Below the pieces are notes generated by a model. That model searched no databases. It was given only the letters and a program-made list of their open reading frames with translations, and was not told the origin of the DNA. DNA of 64,000 bases from Streptomyces physcomitrii (GTDB taxonomy: Bacteria > Actinomycetota > Actinomycetes > Streptomycetales > Streptomycetaceae). The stretch is taken from the NCBI RefSeq assembly GCF_012273655.1, contig NZ_JAAWWP010000008.1, positions 186,001 to 250,000 on the forward strand, given 5' to 3'. Below, one piece after another: positions 35,116-43,107 of the stretch (positions within the stretch are counted from its first letter, which is position 1; each line of letters opens with the position of its first letter). Made by a program: the position numbers and the translations under genes.

Positions 35116-36038
35116 GTCGGGCTGACCTTCCTCGCGAGGCTCCGGGCGAGCGGGACCAGCGCGCCGAGCGAGGCCGCGGTGGCGAGCGCCCCGGACCGGG
35201 CGGCGAGCGCCGCCTGCAGCGGGATCATGGCGCGGATCCCGCCGCCGACGGCCCGCTGGGTCAGCGGCGGCGAGGGGTTCAGCGCGGCGTGCAGATAGGG
35301 CCGCCCCGCGGTGGCGGCATAGGCCCCGGCCAGCGCGGCCTGGGCCAGCTCGCGCGGGGTCTCGGGGAGCCTGCGGGCCCGCTCCAGGCGCAGCGGCCGG
35401 GCCCCGGCGGGGGCGAGGAGGGTGCCGAGCGCGGCCGTCGTGCCGAGCGCGGCGAGCGGCCGGGCGGCCGAGCCGCCCTGGGTCTCGGCGCGGGAGACCG
35501 CGGTCACCGCCCAGGTGTGGGCGCCGAGCACCGCGGCGGGCGGCAGCGCTCTGCCGAGCACGCTCCCGGCCGCCTCCCCGGAGCGCGGGCCCGCGGTGGC
35601 GAGCGCGCCCAGCACCAGGTCGAGCCCGCGCGCGGCGGCCATCGCGGCGGGACCGGCCGCGGTGTGCTTCAGTCGCAGGTCGTAGGCCCAGACGGCGCCC
35701 GCGAGGGCGGTGGCGCACAGCGCGGCGGGGCGTCCGGCGCGGGCGGCGAGGCCGAGCCCGGCGGCGGTCAGCCCGGCCGCCGCGGCGAGCGCGGCGCCGG
35801 GGGCGATGCGGCCCGAGGGCAGCGGGCGGTGCGGGCGCTCCTCGGCGTCCTCCGCGTGGTCCGCCCAGTCGTTGAGCGCCATGCCCGCCTCGTAGAGGCA
35901 GAGCGAGGAGCACAGGGCGAGCGCGGTACGGGAGTTGGGGCGCCGGCGGCTGGCCGCGGCGCCCGCGAGGGCGTCGCCGGGTACGGACAACAGGGCGGAG
36001 ACGCGCAGGAGTTCGGCCCAGTCGCGGGGGGTGCTCAC
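35112..36038 (-). CDS. eboC: UbiA-family prenyltransferase (EboC type)
   Basis: 308 residues from GTG 36038, coupled to the inositol-phosphate synthase by GTGA. Hydrophobic, with about eight membrane segments. The first aspartate-rich motif is NDWADHAEDAEERPHRPLPS (N-D-x-x-D). The second is weaker, around YDLRLKHTAAGPAAMAAARGLDL, which lacks a clear DxxxD. UbiA enzymes transfer prenyl groups to aromatic or sugar/inositol acceptors. In this cluster an inositol or sugar phosphate made next door could be the acceptor (inference). Confidence 0.85.
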   Translation of the reverse strand: MSTPRDWAELLRVSALLSVPGDALAGAAASRRRPNSRTALALCSSLCLYEAGMALNDWADHAEDAEERPHRPLPSGRIAPGAALAAAAGLTAAGLGLAARAGRPAALCATALAGAVWAYDLRLKHTAAGPAAMAAARGLDLVLGALATAGPRSGEAAGSVLGRALPPAAVLGAHTWAVTAVSRAETQGGSAARPLAALGTTAALGTLLAPAGARPLRLERARRLPETPRELAQAALAGAYAATAGRPYLHAALNPSPPLTQRAVGGGIRAMIPLQAALAARSGALATAASLGALVPLARSLARKVSPT

Positions 36039-37201
36039 GAGGCCTCCGCGGGACGGGCCCCGAGCCGCGCGGCGAAGGCGAGGAGCGCGGCGTACTGCTC
36101 GGCAAGCGCCGAGGAGCCGCCGTCGGGGTCCTTGAAGTAGAAGCCGAGCGCGGGGAGTTGCCCGGTGATCCCGACCTCTTGGGCGCGGGCGGCGAGCCGG
36201 GCCAAGTCCAGGACCAGGGGTGCGGCGAGCGCCGAGTCGCAGCCCTGCCAGATGGTCTGCAGGATCATCCGGGAGCCGAGGAAGCCCTCGAAGGCGACAT
36301 GGTCCCAGGCGGTCTTCCACTCGCCGAGCGCCGGTACCTCGTCGATGTGCACCTCGCCCTCGGGCAGTGCTCCGAGGGTGTCCTCCAGGACCCGGTTCTT
36401 GCCCGCGTTCTTCGCCTCGGCGGCGGCCGGGTCGGCGAGGGCGGCACCGTCCCCGCCGCCCAGCAGATTGCTCCCGGACCAGGCCCGCACGTCCAGGGCG
36501 CGCTGCCGGAACATCGGCGCGAGCACCGAGCGCAGCAGGGTCTGGCCGGTCTTCCCGTCGCGGCCCGCGTACGGGACCCGGGCGCTCGCCGCGGCCTCGG
36601 CGAGGGCGGGGTGGTGCAGCCCTGCCGAGGGGGTGAAGTTGACGTAGGCGGCACCGGCGCGCAGGGCGGCCGCCGCGTACAGCGAACTGGCGGGCAGCCG
36701 GGGGCTGTTCGGTTCGGGCAGGGGCTCGGTGGAGGCGAGGTTGACGACGACGGTGCGGGCCACCCCGGTGCGGCGGGTGAAGTCCGCGATGTCGGCGGCG
36801 AAGTCGGCGATCAGCTCCTCGTCGCCGCGCCGGTCGCCGGGCAGCGGTCCGCCGGGGCGGATCTCCTCGTCGGCGGCGGCGAGTTCGCGGTGCACCGCGG
36901 CGGCGAGCCCGCGCGGCAGCACCCCGCCCTCGGCCAGCGCCTCGGCGCGCTTGGGCAGCGGCCACTCGGCGGTGTCGTGCCCGCCGAAGACGAGCGAGGA
37001 CAGCGCGGGCAGCCCACTGCCCGCGAACTCCGGTGCCTCGGTGACCAGTCCGGTCGGCGGCTGGAGCCCGGCGGCGAGCGCCGCCGCGCCGGTCACCGCG
37101 GTGGTGGCGACGGAGCCCCTGGCCCCGATGAACCACACACCGGTACCGGGACCGCTCGCAGGGGCACCGGGCGGACCGGCCTTCTCGGGGTGCTGGGACA
37201 C
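36035..37201 (-). CDS. Inositol-3-phosphate synthase-like protein
   Basis: 388 residues from GTG 37201, preceded by AGGAGG at ideal spacing. NAD-binding VWFIGARGSVATTAVTGAA; AYVNFTPS; YAGRDGKTGQTLLRSVLAPM; GSNLLGGGDGAAL; and KNAGKNRVLEDTLG with the lysines used in catalysis. These are the landmarks of myo-inositol-1-phosphate synthases, which turn glucose 6-phosphate into inositol 3-phosphate. It is the first gene of the ebo-type operon and takes the place of the dehydroquinate-synthase-like EboD of cyanobacterial and algal versions. Confidence 0.88.
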   Translation of the reverse strand: MSQHPEKAGPPGAPASGPGTGVWFIGARGSVATTAVTGAAALAAGLQPPTGLVTEAPEFAGSGLPALSSLVFGGHDTAEWPLPKRAEALAEGGVLPRGLAAAVHRELAAADEEIRPGGPLPGDRRGDEELIADFAADIADFTRRTGVARTVVVNLASTEPLPEPNSPRLPASSLYAAAALRAGAAYVNFTPSAGLHHPALAEAAASARVPYAGRDGKTGQTLLRSVLAPMFRQRALDVRAWSGSNLLGGGDGAALADPAAAEAKNAGKNRVLEDTLGALPEGEVHIDEVPALGEWKTAWDHVAFEGFLGSRMILQTIWQGCDSALAAPLVLDLARLAARAQEVGITGQLPALGFYFKDPDGGSSALAEQYAALLAFAARLGARPAEAS

Positions 37202-37885
37202 GGGATGCCTCCTGGATGACGTCGGTTCCCGCCCCGCGCCCACCGCCCCTCGGCACCGCCGACGGGTGGCCGAAAGAGGCTCAACCACCCGGGTGGGCAG
37301 AGGCGTTGGAGCGCGGAGCGGCTGGGACGGCTCCGGGGTGGGGCCCGGTAGCGGATGGGTGGGGCGGTGCTGGGGTGGGGCTTTGGCGGTGCGGGTGGTG
37401 GTACGGGTGGGTGCGGGGCGGTGCGGGATGTGCGCGGTGCGGGAGGTATGCGGTGCGGCTGTACGCGGTACGGAGCGTTGCGCGGTGCGGGTGCGGCGCG
37501 GGTGCGGGGTGCGAGGAGCCGGTGGTGCCAAGTGCGCTGCCGGGGACGGCAGTTGACGTGGTCGGTACGCGGAGCGGCGGTGCACGAGCGGCGGTGCGCG
37601 GAACGGGACCGGTGGGGCGGCGGCGCGGGAGGCGCGGTGCACGGTCCGGGAAGTGCGGAGGTGCGAGGTGCGGAGGTGCGGGAGTCGCGGGGCGGCTCGC
37701 CCGGGAGTCCGGTGCTGCGGGGTGGAGCCGGCCGGTACGGGACCGGATCGTACGAGGTGCAGCGGCGGTGCGCGGACCGGGTGACCGAGGTCCGAGGTAC
37801 TGCGGGACGGTGCCGCGGGTGGCGGTGTTCCTGCCCTCTCCCGCTGCGAAGTCCAGCCGTGAAGAGCGGAGTTGCGGGAGCCCGC
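37202..37885. other. Long noncoding region of imperfect GGTGCGG-type repeats
   Basis: About 680 bp upstream of the ebo-type operon and downstream of the StrR-like gene. From roughly 37340 to 37700 it consists of irregular GCGGTGCGG, GGTGCGAGGTGCGG and CGGTACGG units. No frame has plausible codon use, start or homology. It must contain the ebo promoter; I see no clear -35/-10 pair. Confidence 0.55.
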
Positions 37886-38905
37886 CTACTCGGCGCGCTG
37901 CTGGAGCTGCTCGGCGAGTTCGGCCCAGGCGGCGGCGCAGCTGCGGGCCAGGTCGGCGACGTCGGGGGCCCAGTGGCAGGGCAGCCCCTGGCCGAGGGTC
38001 TCGATGCCGTTTCCGTCCACGGAGTAGTGGTGCAGCCAGCGCAGGGCGCGCCGTCCCGCCTCGTTGAGGCGCAGCGAGGGGTCCTCGCTGAGCTTGGCGA
38101 GCAGCCGCTGCCGGTCCACCACCACGGTCCTGCGGTCCAGGCGTCCGGCGGCGGGGCGCTGCCGGGTCGCGGTGACGCCGCCGGGGCTTTCCGCCGTGCG
38201 GTAGCGGCCGGGCACCGGGTCCTCGCCCCGGTCGATGCGCTGGCGCACGTCCCGTACCGTCGCCGGGGAGAGGCCGGTGGCCCTGGCCACCTCGCGCAGT
38301 CCCGCGTCGGGGCGGTCCAGGAACATCGCAGCGGCGCGGCGGCGGCGCTGCCCGCTGTCGAGCGGGCGCAGCCGCCCGTCCCGGCCCAGGCGGGTGGCGG
38401 ACTGCGCGGAGTCGGCGCCCGACTGGGAGCGGATCCGGGAGACCGTCTTGTCGGAGATCCCGGTGGCGGCGGCGACCGCCCGGTCCGACCACTGCGGATG
38501 GGTCATGATGATCCGCGCCGCGGCGGCGGCCCGCTCCTGGCGGCTGAGCGGCAGTCCATGGGTGACGTTGGCCTTGACGGACAGGACGAAGGCCGCGGCC
38601 TCGTCGCAGTCGAGCATCCGGGCCGCGATCTCGGTACGGCCGTTCAACAGGGCCGCGCGGACCCGGTGGGCGCCGTCGATGACGCGCAGGGTGGGGCGGT
38701 GCACGGTGATCGCGGGCAGGGAGTCCCCCGCTTCGGCGAGCACGCGTACGTGGTCGTGGTCCTCGCCGCCGAGACGCGGGGAGCCCTCGAAGACGAGGGA
38801 GTCGATCCGTACGCGGGTGATCGGGTGCGATTCGATCCAGATGGCCGACGACTCGATCTCGTCGAGATCGACTGCCGGATAGGTCAACTGTTCGGCCAGA
38901 GACAA
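37886..38905 (-). CDS. StrR-like ParB-domain transcriptional regulator
   Basis: 339 residues from TTG 38905, chosen because AGGAGG lies 6 nt before it. A GTG in another frame nearby gives no protein-like sequence. A ParB/Srx N-terminal fold (about 32-115: ITVHRPTLRVIDGAHRVRAA) is followed by a helix-turn-helix (118-162: LSRQERAAAAARIIM, QWSDRAVAAATGISDKTVSR). Length and domain order fit the StrR/NovG/Tei15 family of pathway-specific activators of antibiotic clusters, not chromosomal ParB. It has a strong promoter (38957-38986). Located at the left end of the polyketide cluster; likely its activator (inference). Confidence 0.85.
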   Translation of the reverse strand: MSLAEQLTYPAVDLDEIESSAIWIESHPITRVRIDSLVFEGSPRLGGEDHDHVRVLAEAGDSLPAITVHRPTLRVIDGAHRVRAALLNGRTEIAARMLDCDEAAAFVLSVKANVTHGLPLSRQERAAAAARIIMTHPQWSDRAVAAATGISDKTVSRIRSQSGADSAQSATRLGRDGRLRPLDSGQRRRRAAAMFLDRPDAGLREVARATGLSPATVRDVRQRIDRGEDPVPGRYRTAESPGGVTATRQRPAAGRLDRRTVVVDRQRLLAKLSEDPSLRLNEAGRRALRWLHHYSVDGNGIETLGQGLPCHWAPDVADLARSCAAAWAELAEQLQQRAE

Positions 38906-38956
38906 GGTGCACCTCCTGACAGCGATGCGGAAGCGGAATCCAGTTCCGGTAGCGGC

Positions 38957-38986
38957 ATTAGAGGGGACCCCGCTCAGCGGTGTCAA
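38957..38986 (-). promoter_or_regulatory. HrdB/sigma70-like promoter of the StrR-like gene
   Basis: TTGACA (38981-38986) and TCTAAT (38957-38962) with an 18-bp spacer, about 50 bp upstream of the TTG start. The remaining gap to 39362 carries no gene; no clear promoter for the divergent sigma factor was found. Confidence 0.7.
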
Positions 38987-39362
38987 CAGCCGTGCCAGGA
39001 GGGGAAATTGGGCAGGGGCGGATTCCGGCCAACCTGCGGCCGGTTCCGGCGGGGCGAGCCCGGGCGGCCGGCGCCCGATGCGGGGCCGCGCACCCGGACG
39101 GCGGGCCCGGGAAGCGGGGGCGGACACCGCCCGGCACCGTGATCTGCGGGGCGAGCATTCGCCAACTGCCCGGTGGATATGCCTCGTTGACTTTACCGAG
39201 GTCAGGACCGGCCCCGCACACCGGCTCACCCGGCCGGCCGCGGGCAGCCCTCAGGCCCCGCCGGGCGGCTTGCGCGCGGAACCTGCTGCGGCGGGGTCCC
39301 TTCACATACGCTGAGTGACAGCCGTCAACGCTATGACGGGAGCCGAGCGGAGGATGTGACCG

Positions 39363-40259
39363 GTGGACAAGGGCGAATGGCCGGCGCTGGCGGAGAAGTT
39401 CGAGTCCCAGCGGCCCCATCTGCGCGCGGTGGCCTACCGGATGCTCGGTTCCGTGGCGGAGGCGGACGACGCGGTCCAGGAGACCTGGCTGCGGCTGAGC
39501 CGGAGCGAGGCCGGGGAGATCGGCAACCTCGGCGGCTGGCTGACCACCGTGGCCGGCCGCATCTGCCTGGACATGCTGCGCTCGCGCTCCTCGCGCCGGG
39601 AGGACCCGCTCGGCGACCACCTGCCCGAGCACGGCCCGCGCGACCAGGCCGCCGCGCCGACCGACCCGGCGCACGAGGCGCAGCTGGTGGACTCCGTCGG
39701 GCTCGCCCTGCTCGTCGTCCTGGACACCCTCGACCCGGCGGAGCGGATCGCCTTCGTCCTGCACGACATGTTCTCCGTGCCCTTCGGGGAGATCGCGCCG
39801 ATCGTCGGCCGCACCCCCGTCGCCGCACGTCAGCTCGCCAGCCGCGCCCGGCGCCGGGTACAGGCCGTGGACACCTCACCCGACTCCGACCTGCCGCGCC
39901 AGCGCGCGGTGGTCGACGCCTTCCTCGCGGCGGCGCGCGGCGGGGAGTTCGAGGCACTGCTCGCCCTGCTCGACCCGGATGTCGTGCTGCGGGTGGACGC
40001 GGCCGCCACCCCCGCCGGCACCCCCATGGAGATCGTCGGCGCCCAGCCCGTGGCGGCGCAGGCCGGTCTCTACTCCGGACGTGCGCATCTGGCGCGGACG
40101 GCGCTGGTCGACGGGCGTCTCGGCCTGGCCACGGCGGCGCCCAGGCAACTCTCCGTGGTCATGGACTTCACCGTTTCCGAGGGACGCATCACCGCAATGA
40201 ACATCATCGCGGACCCCACCCGTCTCGCCCGTCTCGATGTAGCCATTCTCTCCGCCTGA
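39363..40259 (+). CDS. sigJ: ECF sigma factor, SigJ/ECF41 type
   Basis: 298 residues from GTG 39363, after GGAGGATGTGACC. Sigma region 2 (about 17-47: HLRAVAYRMLGSVAEADDAVQETWLRL), region 4 (about 115-160: LDTLDPAERIAFVLHDMF, then PVAARQLASRARRRV), and a C-terminal SnoaL-like domain (180-298). That fused domain marks ECF41/SigJ sigma factors, where it replaces an anti-sigma factor and tunes activity. Divergent from the StrR-like regulator. Whether it controls the cluster is unknown. Confidence 0.9.
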   Translation: MDKGEWPALAEKFESQRPHLRAVAYRMLGSVAEADDAVQETWLRLSRSEAGEIGNLGGWLTTVAGRICLDMLRSRSSRREDPLGDHLPEHGPRDQAAAPTDPAHEAQLVDSVGLALLVVLDTLDPAERIAFVLHDMFSVPFGEIAPIVGRTPVAARQLASRARRRVQAVDTSPDSDLPRQRAVVDAFLAAARGGEFEALLALLDPDVVLRVDAAATPAGTPMEIVGAQPVAAQAGLYSGRAHLARTALVDGRLGLATAAPRQLSVVMDFTVSEGRITAMNIIADPTRLARLDVAILSA

Positions 40260-40316
40260 CAACTTCTGTCCGTTTCCCCTCCGCAAGCCTCACGGAATCG
40301 GGTAACGTCCGCCCTG

Positions 40317-40370
40317 CGGGGGTGAATCCCCGTGTTCTGGGCCGTGCGACGCCACGCGGGAGGTGTCGCA
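40317..40370 (+). promoter_or_regulatory. Two hairpins in the leader of the response-regulator gene
   Basis: Hairpin 1: CGGGG (40317-40321) with CCCCG (40328-40332). Hairpin 2: TGCGACGCC (40345-40353) with GGTGTCGCA (40362-40370), 9 bp with one G-T pair. They lie 125-180 bp before the ATG in the 234-bp leader. This may be a structured 5' UTR or the sigJ terminator. Not a riboswitch class I recognise. Confidence 0.4.
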
Positions 40371-40493
40371 GAGTGCCTGACGACGCTCGTGTTTCTGCAT
40401 TCCGATGCCGCTCGTCTTGCAGGTAAGCGCTCCGTTTCGCTTCGGATTCCCATCAGTTCACCGAACGGGGCTCATGACTCACGGGGGACAGAC

Positions 40494-41279
40494 ATGGCAC
40501 AAAGCTCGACCGAGGCCGTACTGGAATCTGGTATTCCCTTTCAGCGTGCCATACCCTCGCCCCGGTTCGCGGAGGACGAGGGTTTCGGCCCCAGCACCCG
40601 CAAGGTCGCGGGACTGCCCACCGGCCAGCGGATCCTCGTGGTCGACAACGACAGCGACTACGCCGAGGCGCTGGTCTGCCGGCTGCGCCGCCACGGGCAT
40701 GAGACTACGCGCGTCCAGCAGGGCGGCACCGCCTTGCAGTCCCTGGAGGACATCGATCTCGTCCTGCTCGACCTGGAGCTGCCGGACCTGGACGGACTGG
40801 AGGTCTGCGGGGCGATCCGCTCCGTCAGCTGCCTGCCGGTGATCATCGTGACCGCCCGCGGGACCGAGCTGGACCGGGTCCTCGGGCTCCAGGCCGGGGC
40901 GGACGATTTCCTCGTCAAACCCTATGGATTCCGCGAACTCCTCGCCCGGATCGACGCCGTGATGCGACGCGTCCATCAACAGCCGCAGCGGGTACGGGAA
41001 ATCCAGCACGGGCCCCTCAAGATCGATGCCAGCTCCCGGGAAGTGAGCCTGGACGGACGCGAGGTCGGACTCACCAGGAAAGAATTCGATCTTCTGCACC
41101 TGCTCGCCTCGAATCCCGACACCGTGATTCCCCGCAAACGTTTACTGCAGCAGGTGTGGGGAGATTCCTGGTCGCGCCGAACCGTCGATACCCACGTAAG
41201 CAGTCTCCGCAGCAAACTCGGCGACAGCGGATGGATCATCACGGTGCGCGGCGTCGGATTCAAACTGGGCAGCGCCTGA
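40494..41279 (+). CDS. Orphan OmpR/PhoB-type response regulator
   Basis: 261 residues from ATG 40494, after GGGGGACA. A 44-residue extension precedes the receiver domain (about 46-155), an unusual feature. Phosphoacceptor D93 (VLLDLELP), T120 and K142 (LVKPYG) are present, but the acidic pair is D51-N52 instead of D-D/E, which may weaken metal binding. C-terminal winged helix (about 165-260; LTRKEFDLLHLLASNPD, RRTVDTHVSSLRSKLG). There is no kinase gene nearby. Atypical OmpR-type regulators of this kind (JadR1-like) control angucycline clusters and can bind pathway products, so it is a good candidate for controlling the adjacent polyketide genes. Confidence 0.88.
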   Translation: MAQSSTEAVLESGIPFQRAIPSPRFAEDEGFGPSTRKVAGLPTGQRILVVDNDSDYAEALVCRLRRHGHETTRVQQGGTALQSLEDIDLVLLDLELPDLDGLEVCGAIRSVSCLPVIIVTARGTELDRVLGLQAGADDFLVKPYGFRELLARIDAVMRRVHQQPQRVREIQHGPLKIDASSREVSLDGREVGLTRKEFDLLHLLASNPDTVIPRKRLLQQVWGDSWSRRTVDTHVSSLRSKLGDSGWIITVRGVGFKLGSA

Positions 41280-41305
41280 GCCACCGTAAGGAAAGAGGGA
41301 AGACC

Positions 41306-41337
41306 GCGCGGCCGCCTCCCCGGGGAGACGGCCGCGC
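41306..41337. terminator. Bidirectional terminator between regulator and GNAT gene
   Basis: GCGCGGCCG (41306-41314) pairs with CGGCCGCGC (41329-41337); after one C/A mismatch, CTCCCC pairs with GGGGAG to the tip. Sixteen-base-long arms between convergent genes. Confidence 0.75.
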
Positions 41338-41364
41338 TCTGCTCGCGCTCGGTTTTCCGGCGGC

Positions 41365-41769
41365 TCAGGGCTGGAGCACCCAGGCGCTCTGGTGCCGGGT
41401 GAAGCCGAGGTGCGGGTAGTAGTCGACCGCCGCCGGGGCCGAGAGGAGCACGATCTTCACCCCGGGGGTCTCGGCCTGGGTCCCCGCGATCAGGGCCCGC
41501 CCGATGCCCGCGCGCTGGAAGTCGGCGCTGACCGCGATGTCGGAGAGGTAGGTGACGTAGCTGAAGTCGGAGACGCTGCGGGCGATGCCGATCAGCCGCC
41601 CCTCCTCGGTACGGCAGACGACCACCAGGTTCGCCCCGCGCAGCATCGCCGCGAAGCGCTCCCGGTCCTCGATCGGGCGGCGCTCGCCGAGCCCCGACTC
41701 CCGGTAGACGGTGAGGACTTCGTCCAGGTCCAGGCCGTCCCCCGGTACCCGCTCAATCTTCCAGGTCAC
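41365..41769 (-). CDS. GNAT N-acetyltransferase of the N-N cassette (KinN/FzmQ-like)
   Basis: 134 residues from ATG 41769, overlapping the end of the lyase gene by 17 bp. GNAT core with VTYLSDIAVSADFQRAGIGRALIA (Q-R-A-G-I-G acetyl-CoA loop) and YYPHLGFTRHQSAWVL. Last gene of a six-gene operon whose content matches the kinamycin/fosfazinomycin hydrazine cassette, where an N-acetyltransferase of this type acetylates the hydrazine synthon. The assignment rests mainly on operon context; the small GNAT fold alone would not give it. Confidence 0.78.
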   Translation of the reverse strand: MTWKIERVPGDGLDLDEVLTVYRESGLGERRPIEDRERFAAMLRGANLVVVCRTEEGRLIGIARSVSDFSYVTYLSDIAVSADFQRAGIGRALIAGTQAETPGVKIVLLSAPAAVDYYPHLGFTRHQSAWVLQP

Positions 41770-43039
41770 GTAGCTGCTCCAATCGCTCGCGGATCACATC
41801 ATGGTGGCCGAGGAAGCGCTCGGGGCCCAGTGGCCCGAGGTCGATCCCCTCCTCGGCGAGGGCGGCGGCGAAGTCCGTGCCGCCGGCCAGGGTGCGGTTC
41901 GCCGCCGCCTGCACACCCCGGTAGGCCTTCTCGCGTTCGGTGCCCGTGGCGAGCAGTTCGGCGAGGACGGCGGAGCTGTAGACGAGCCCGCCGGTCTGCT
42001 CCAGGTGCGCGCGCATCCGCTCGGGGAAGACGGCGAGATGGGTGAGCAGTTCGGTGGCCATGGTCACCTGGAAGTGGCCCACGCTCAGGCTGTCCGGGAG
42101 GATCACCCGCTCCACGGACTGGTGGGCGAGGTCCCGCTCGTGCCAGAGCGCGACGTTCTCCAGGGCGGTGCCGGCGTGCCCGCGCAGCAGCCGCGCGAGG
42201 CCGACCAGGCGTTCGCTGGTGGTCGGGTTGCGCTTGTGCGGCATCGCGCTGGAGCCCTGGTAGGCGCCGGTGCGCCGCTCCTCCACCTCGCGGACCTCGG
42301 TGCGCTGCAACAGCCGCATCTCCAGGGCGACTTGCTCGACCACGGCACCGAGTGCGGCCACCGCCTGCACCAGTTGGGCGTGCCGGTCGCGCGCCACCAC
42401 CTGGCTCGGCGCCGGCTCCGCCGCGAGGCCGAGGGCGCCGAGGACGTGCCGCTCCACCGCCGGGTCGATCAGCGCGTACGTCCCCACCGAGCCGGAGACC
42501 GTGCCCACCGCGACCGCCTCGCGCGCCGCCCGCAGCCGGGTCAGCGAGCGGTCCACCGCGAAGGCGTACCCGGCGAGCTTGTGCCCGAAGGTGGTGGGCT
42601 CGGCGTGCACCCCGTGGGTGCGCCCGACGCAGACGGTGTCCCAGTGCTCCGCGGCCCGCTCGGCGAGGATCCGGCGCAGGGCGCGCGCCGCGTCGAGCAG
42701 CAGGTCGGTGCCGCGGGCCAGGGTGTGGCCGAGCGCGGTGTCGACCAGGTCGTAGCTGGTCATGCCGAGGTGGACCCAGCGGGCCGACTCCTCGGGGATC
42801 TCCTCGCAGTAGGCGGCGAGGAAGGAGAGCACTTCGTGGTCGCGCTCCTTCTCGATCTCGGCGACCCGGGAGGCGAGCGGCACGGGCGCCCGCCGCATGT
42901 CTTCCAGGGCACTGCCGGGTACGGCGCCGAGCCGCACCTGGGCCTCGGTGGCGAGGATCTCCACCCGCACCCAGGTCTCGTAGCGTGCCTGGTCCGAGAA
43001 GAGTTCCGCCATCTCGGGCCGGGTGTAGCGGGGAATCAT
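41753..43039 (-). CDS. Adenylosuccinate-lyase-family protein (KinM/FzmR-like)
   Basis: 428 residues. Fumarase/aspartase superfamily: signature GSSAMPHKRNPTTSERLVGL, HLGMTSYDLVDTALG (Ser/Thr region), GRTHGVHAEPTTFGHKLAGYA (catalytic His) and ALWHERDLAHQSVERV. Closest to PurB, but its setting in a glutamine-synthetase/amidase/GNAT operon argues for a specialised lyase. In kinamycin/fosfazinomycin pathways such enzymes make or break a C-N bond between fumarate and the hydrazine nitrogen. Alternatives are a second purB, or a nitrosuccinate lyase of the CreD/FzmL type. Confidence 0.82.
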   Translation of the reverse strand: MIPRYTRPEMAELFSDQARYETWVRVEILATEAQVRLGAVPGSALEDMRRAPVPLASRVAEIEKERDHEVLSFLAAYCEEIPEESARWVHLGMTSYDLVDTALGHTLARGTDLLLDAARALRRILAERAAEHWDTVCVGRTHGVHAEPTTFGHKLAGYAFAVDRSLTRLRAAREAVAVGTVSGSVGTYALIDPAVERHVLGALGLAAEPAPSQVVARDRHAQLVQAVAALGAVVEQVALEMRLLQRTEVREVEERRTGAYQGSSAMPHKRNPTTSERLVGLARLLRGHAGTALENVALWHERDLAHQSVERVILPDSLSVGHFQVTMATELLTHLAVFPERMRAHLEQTGGLVYSSAVLAELLATGTEREKAYRGVQAAANRTLAGGTDFAAALAEEGIDLGPLGPERFLGHHDVIRERLEQLRDLED

Positions 43040-43107
43040 CGGTGGCTGCCCCTCAGTCGGTGGACGAACTGGCGGTGTGTGTCAGGGAGTTGAGCCCCGA
43101 GGCCGGG

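Noticed and set aside
37281..38912. Alternative long minus-strand frame starting GTG at 38912
   Set aside because: Only Arg/Pro/Ala-rich sequence; the TTG 38905 frame gives ParB and HTH motifs with a perfectly spaced AGGAGG.
40290..40380. c-di-AMP (ydaO) or other riboswitch before the response regulator
   Set aside because: Hairpins exist but the conserved ydaO sequence blocks could not be found.
41753..43039. Housekeeping purB
   Set aside because: Located inside the amidase/glutamine-synthetase-like/GNAT operon with a 17-bp overlap to GNAT; specialised role more likely, though not proven.
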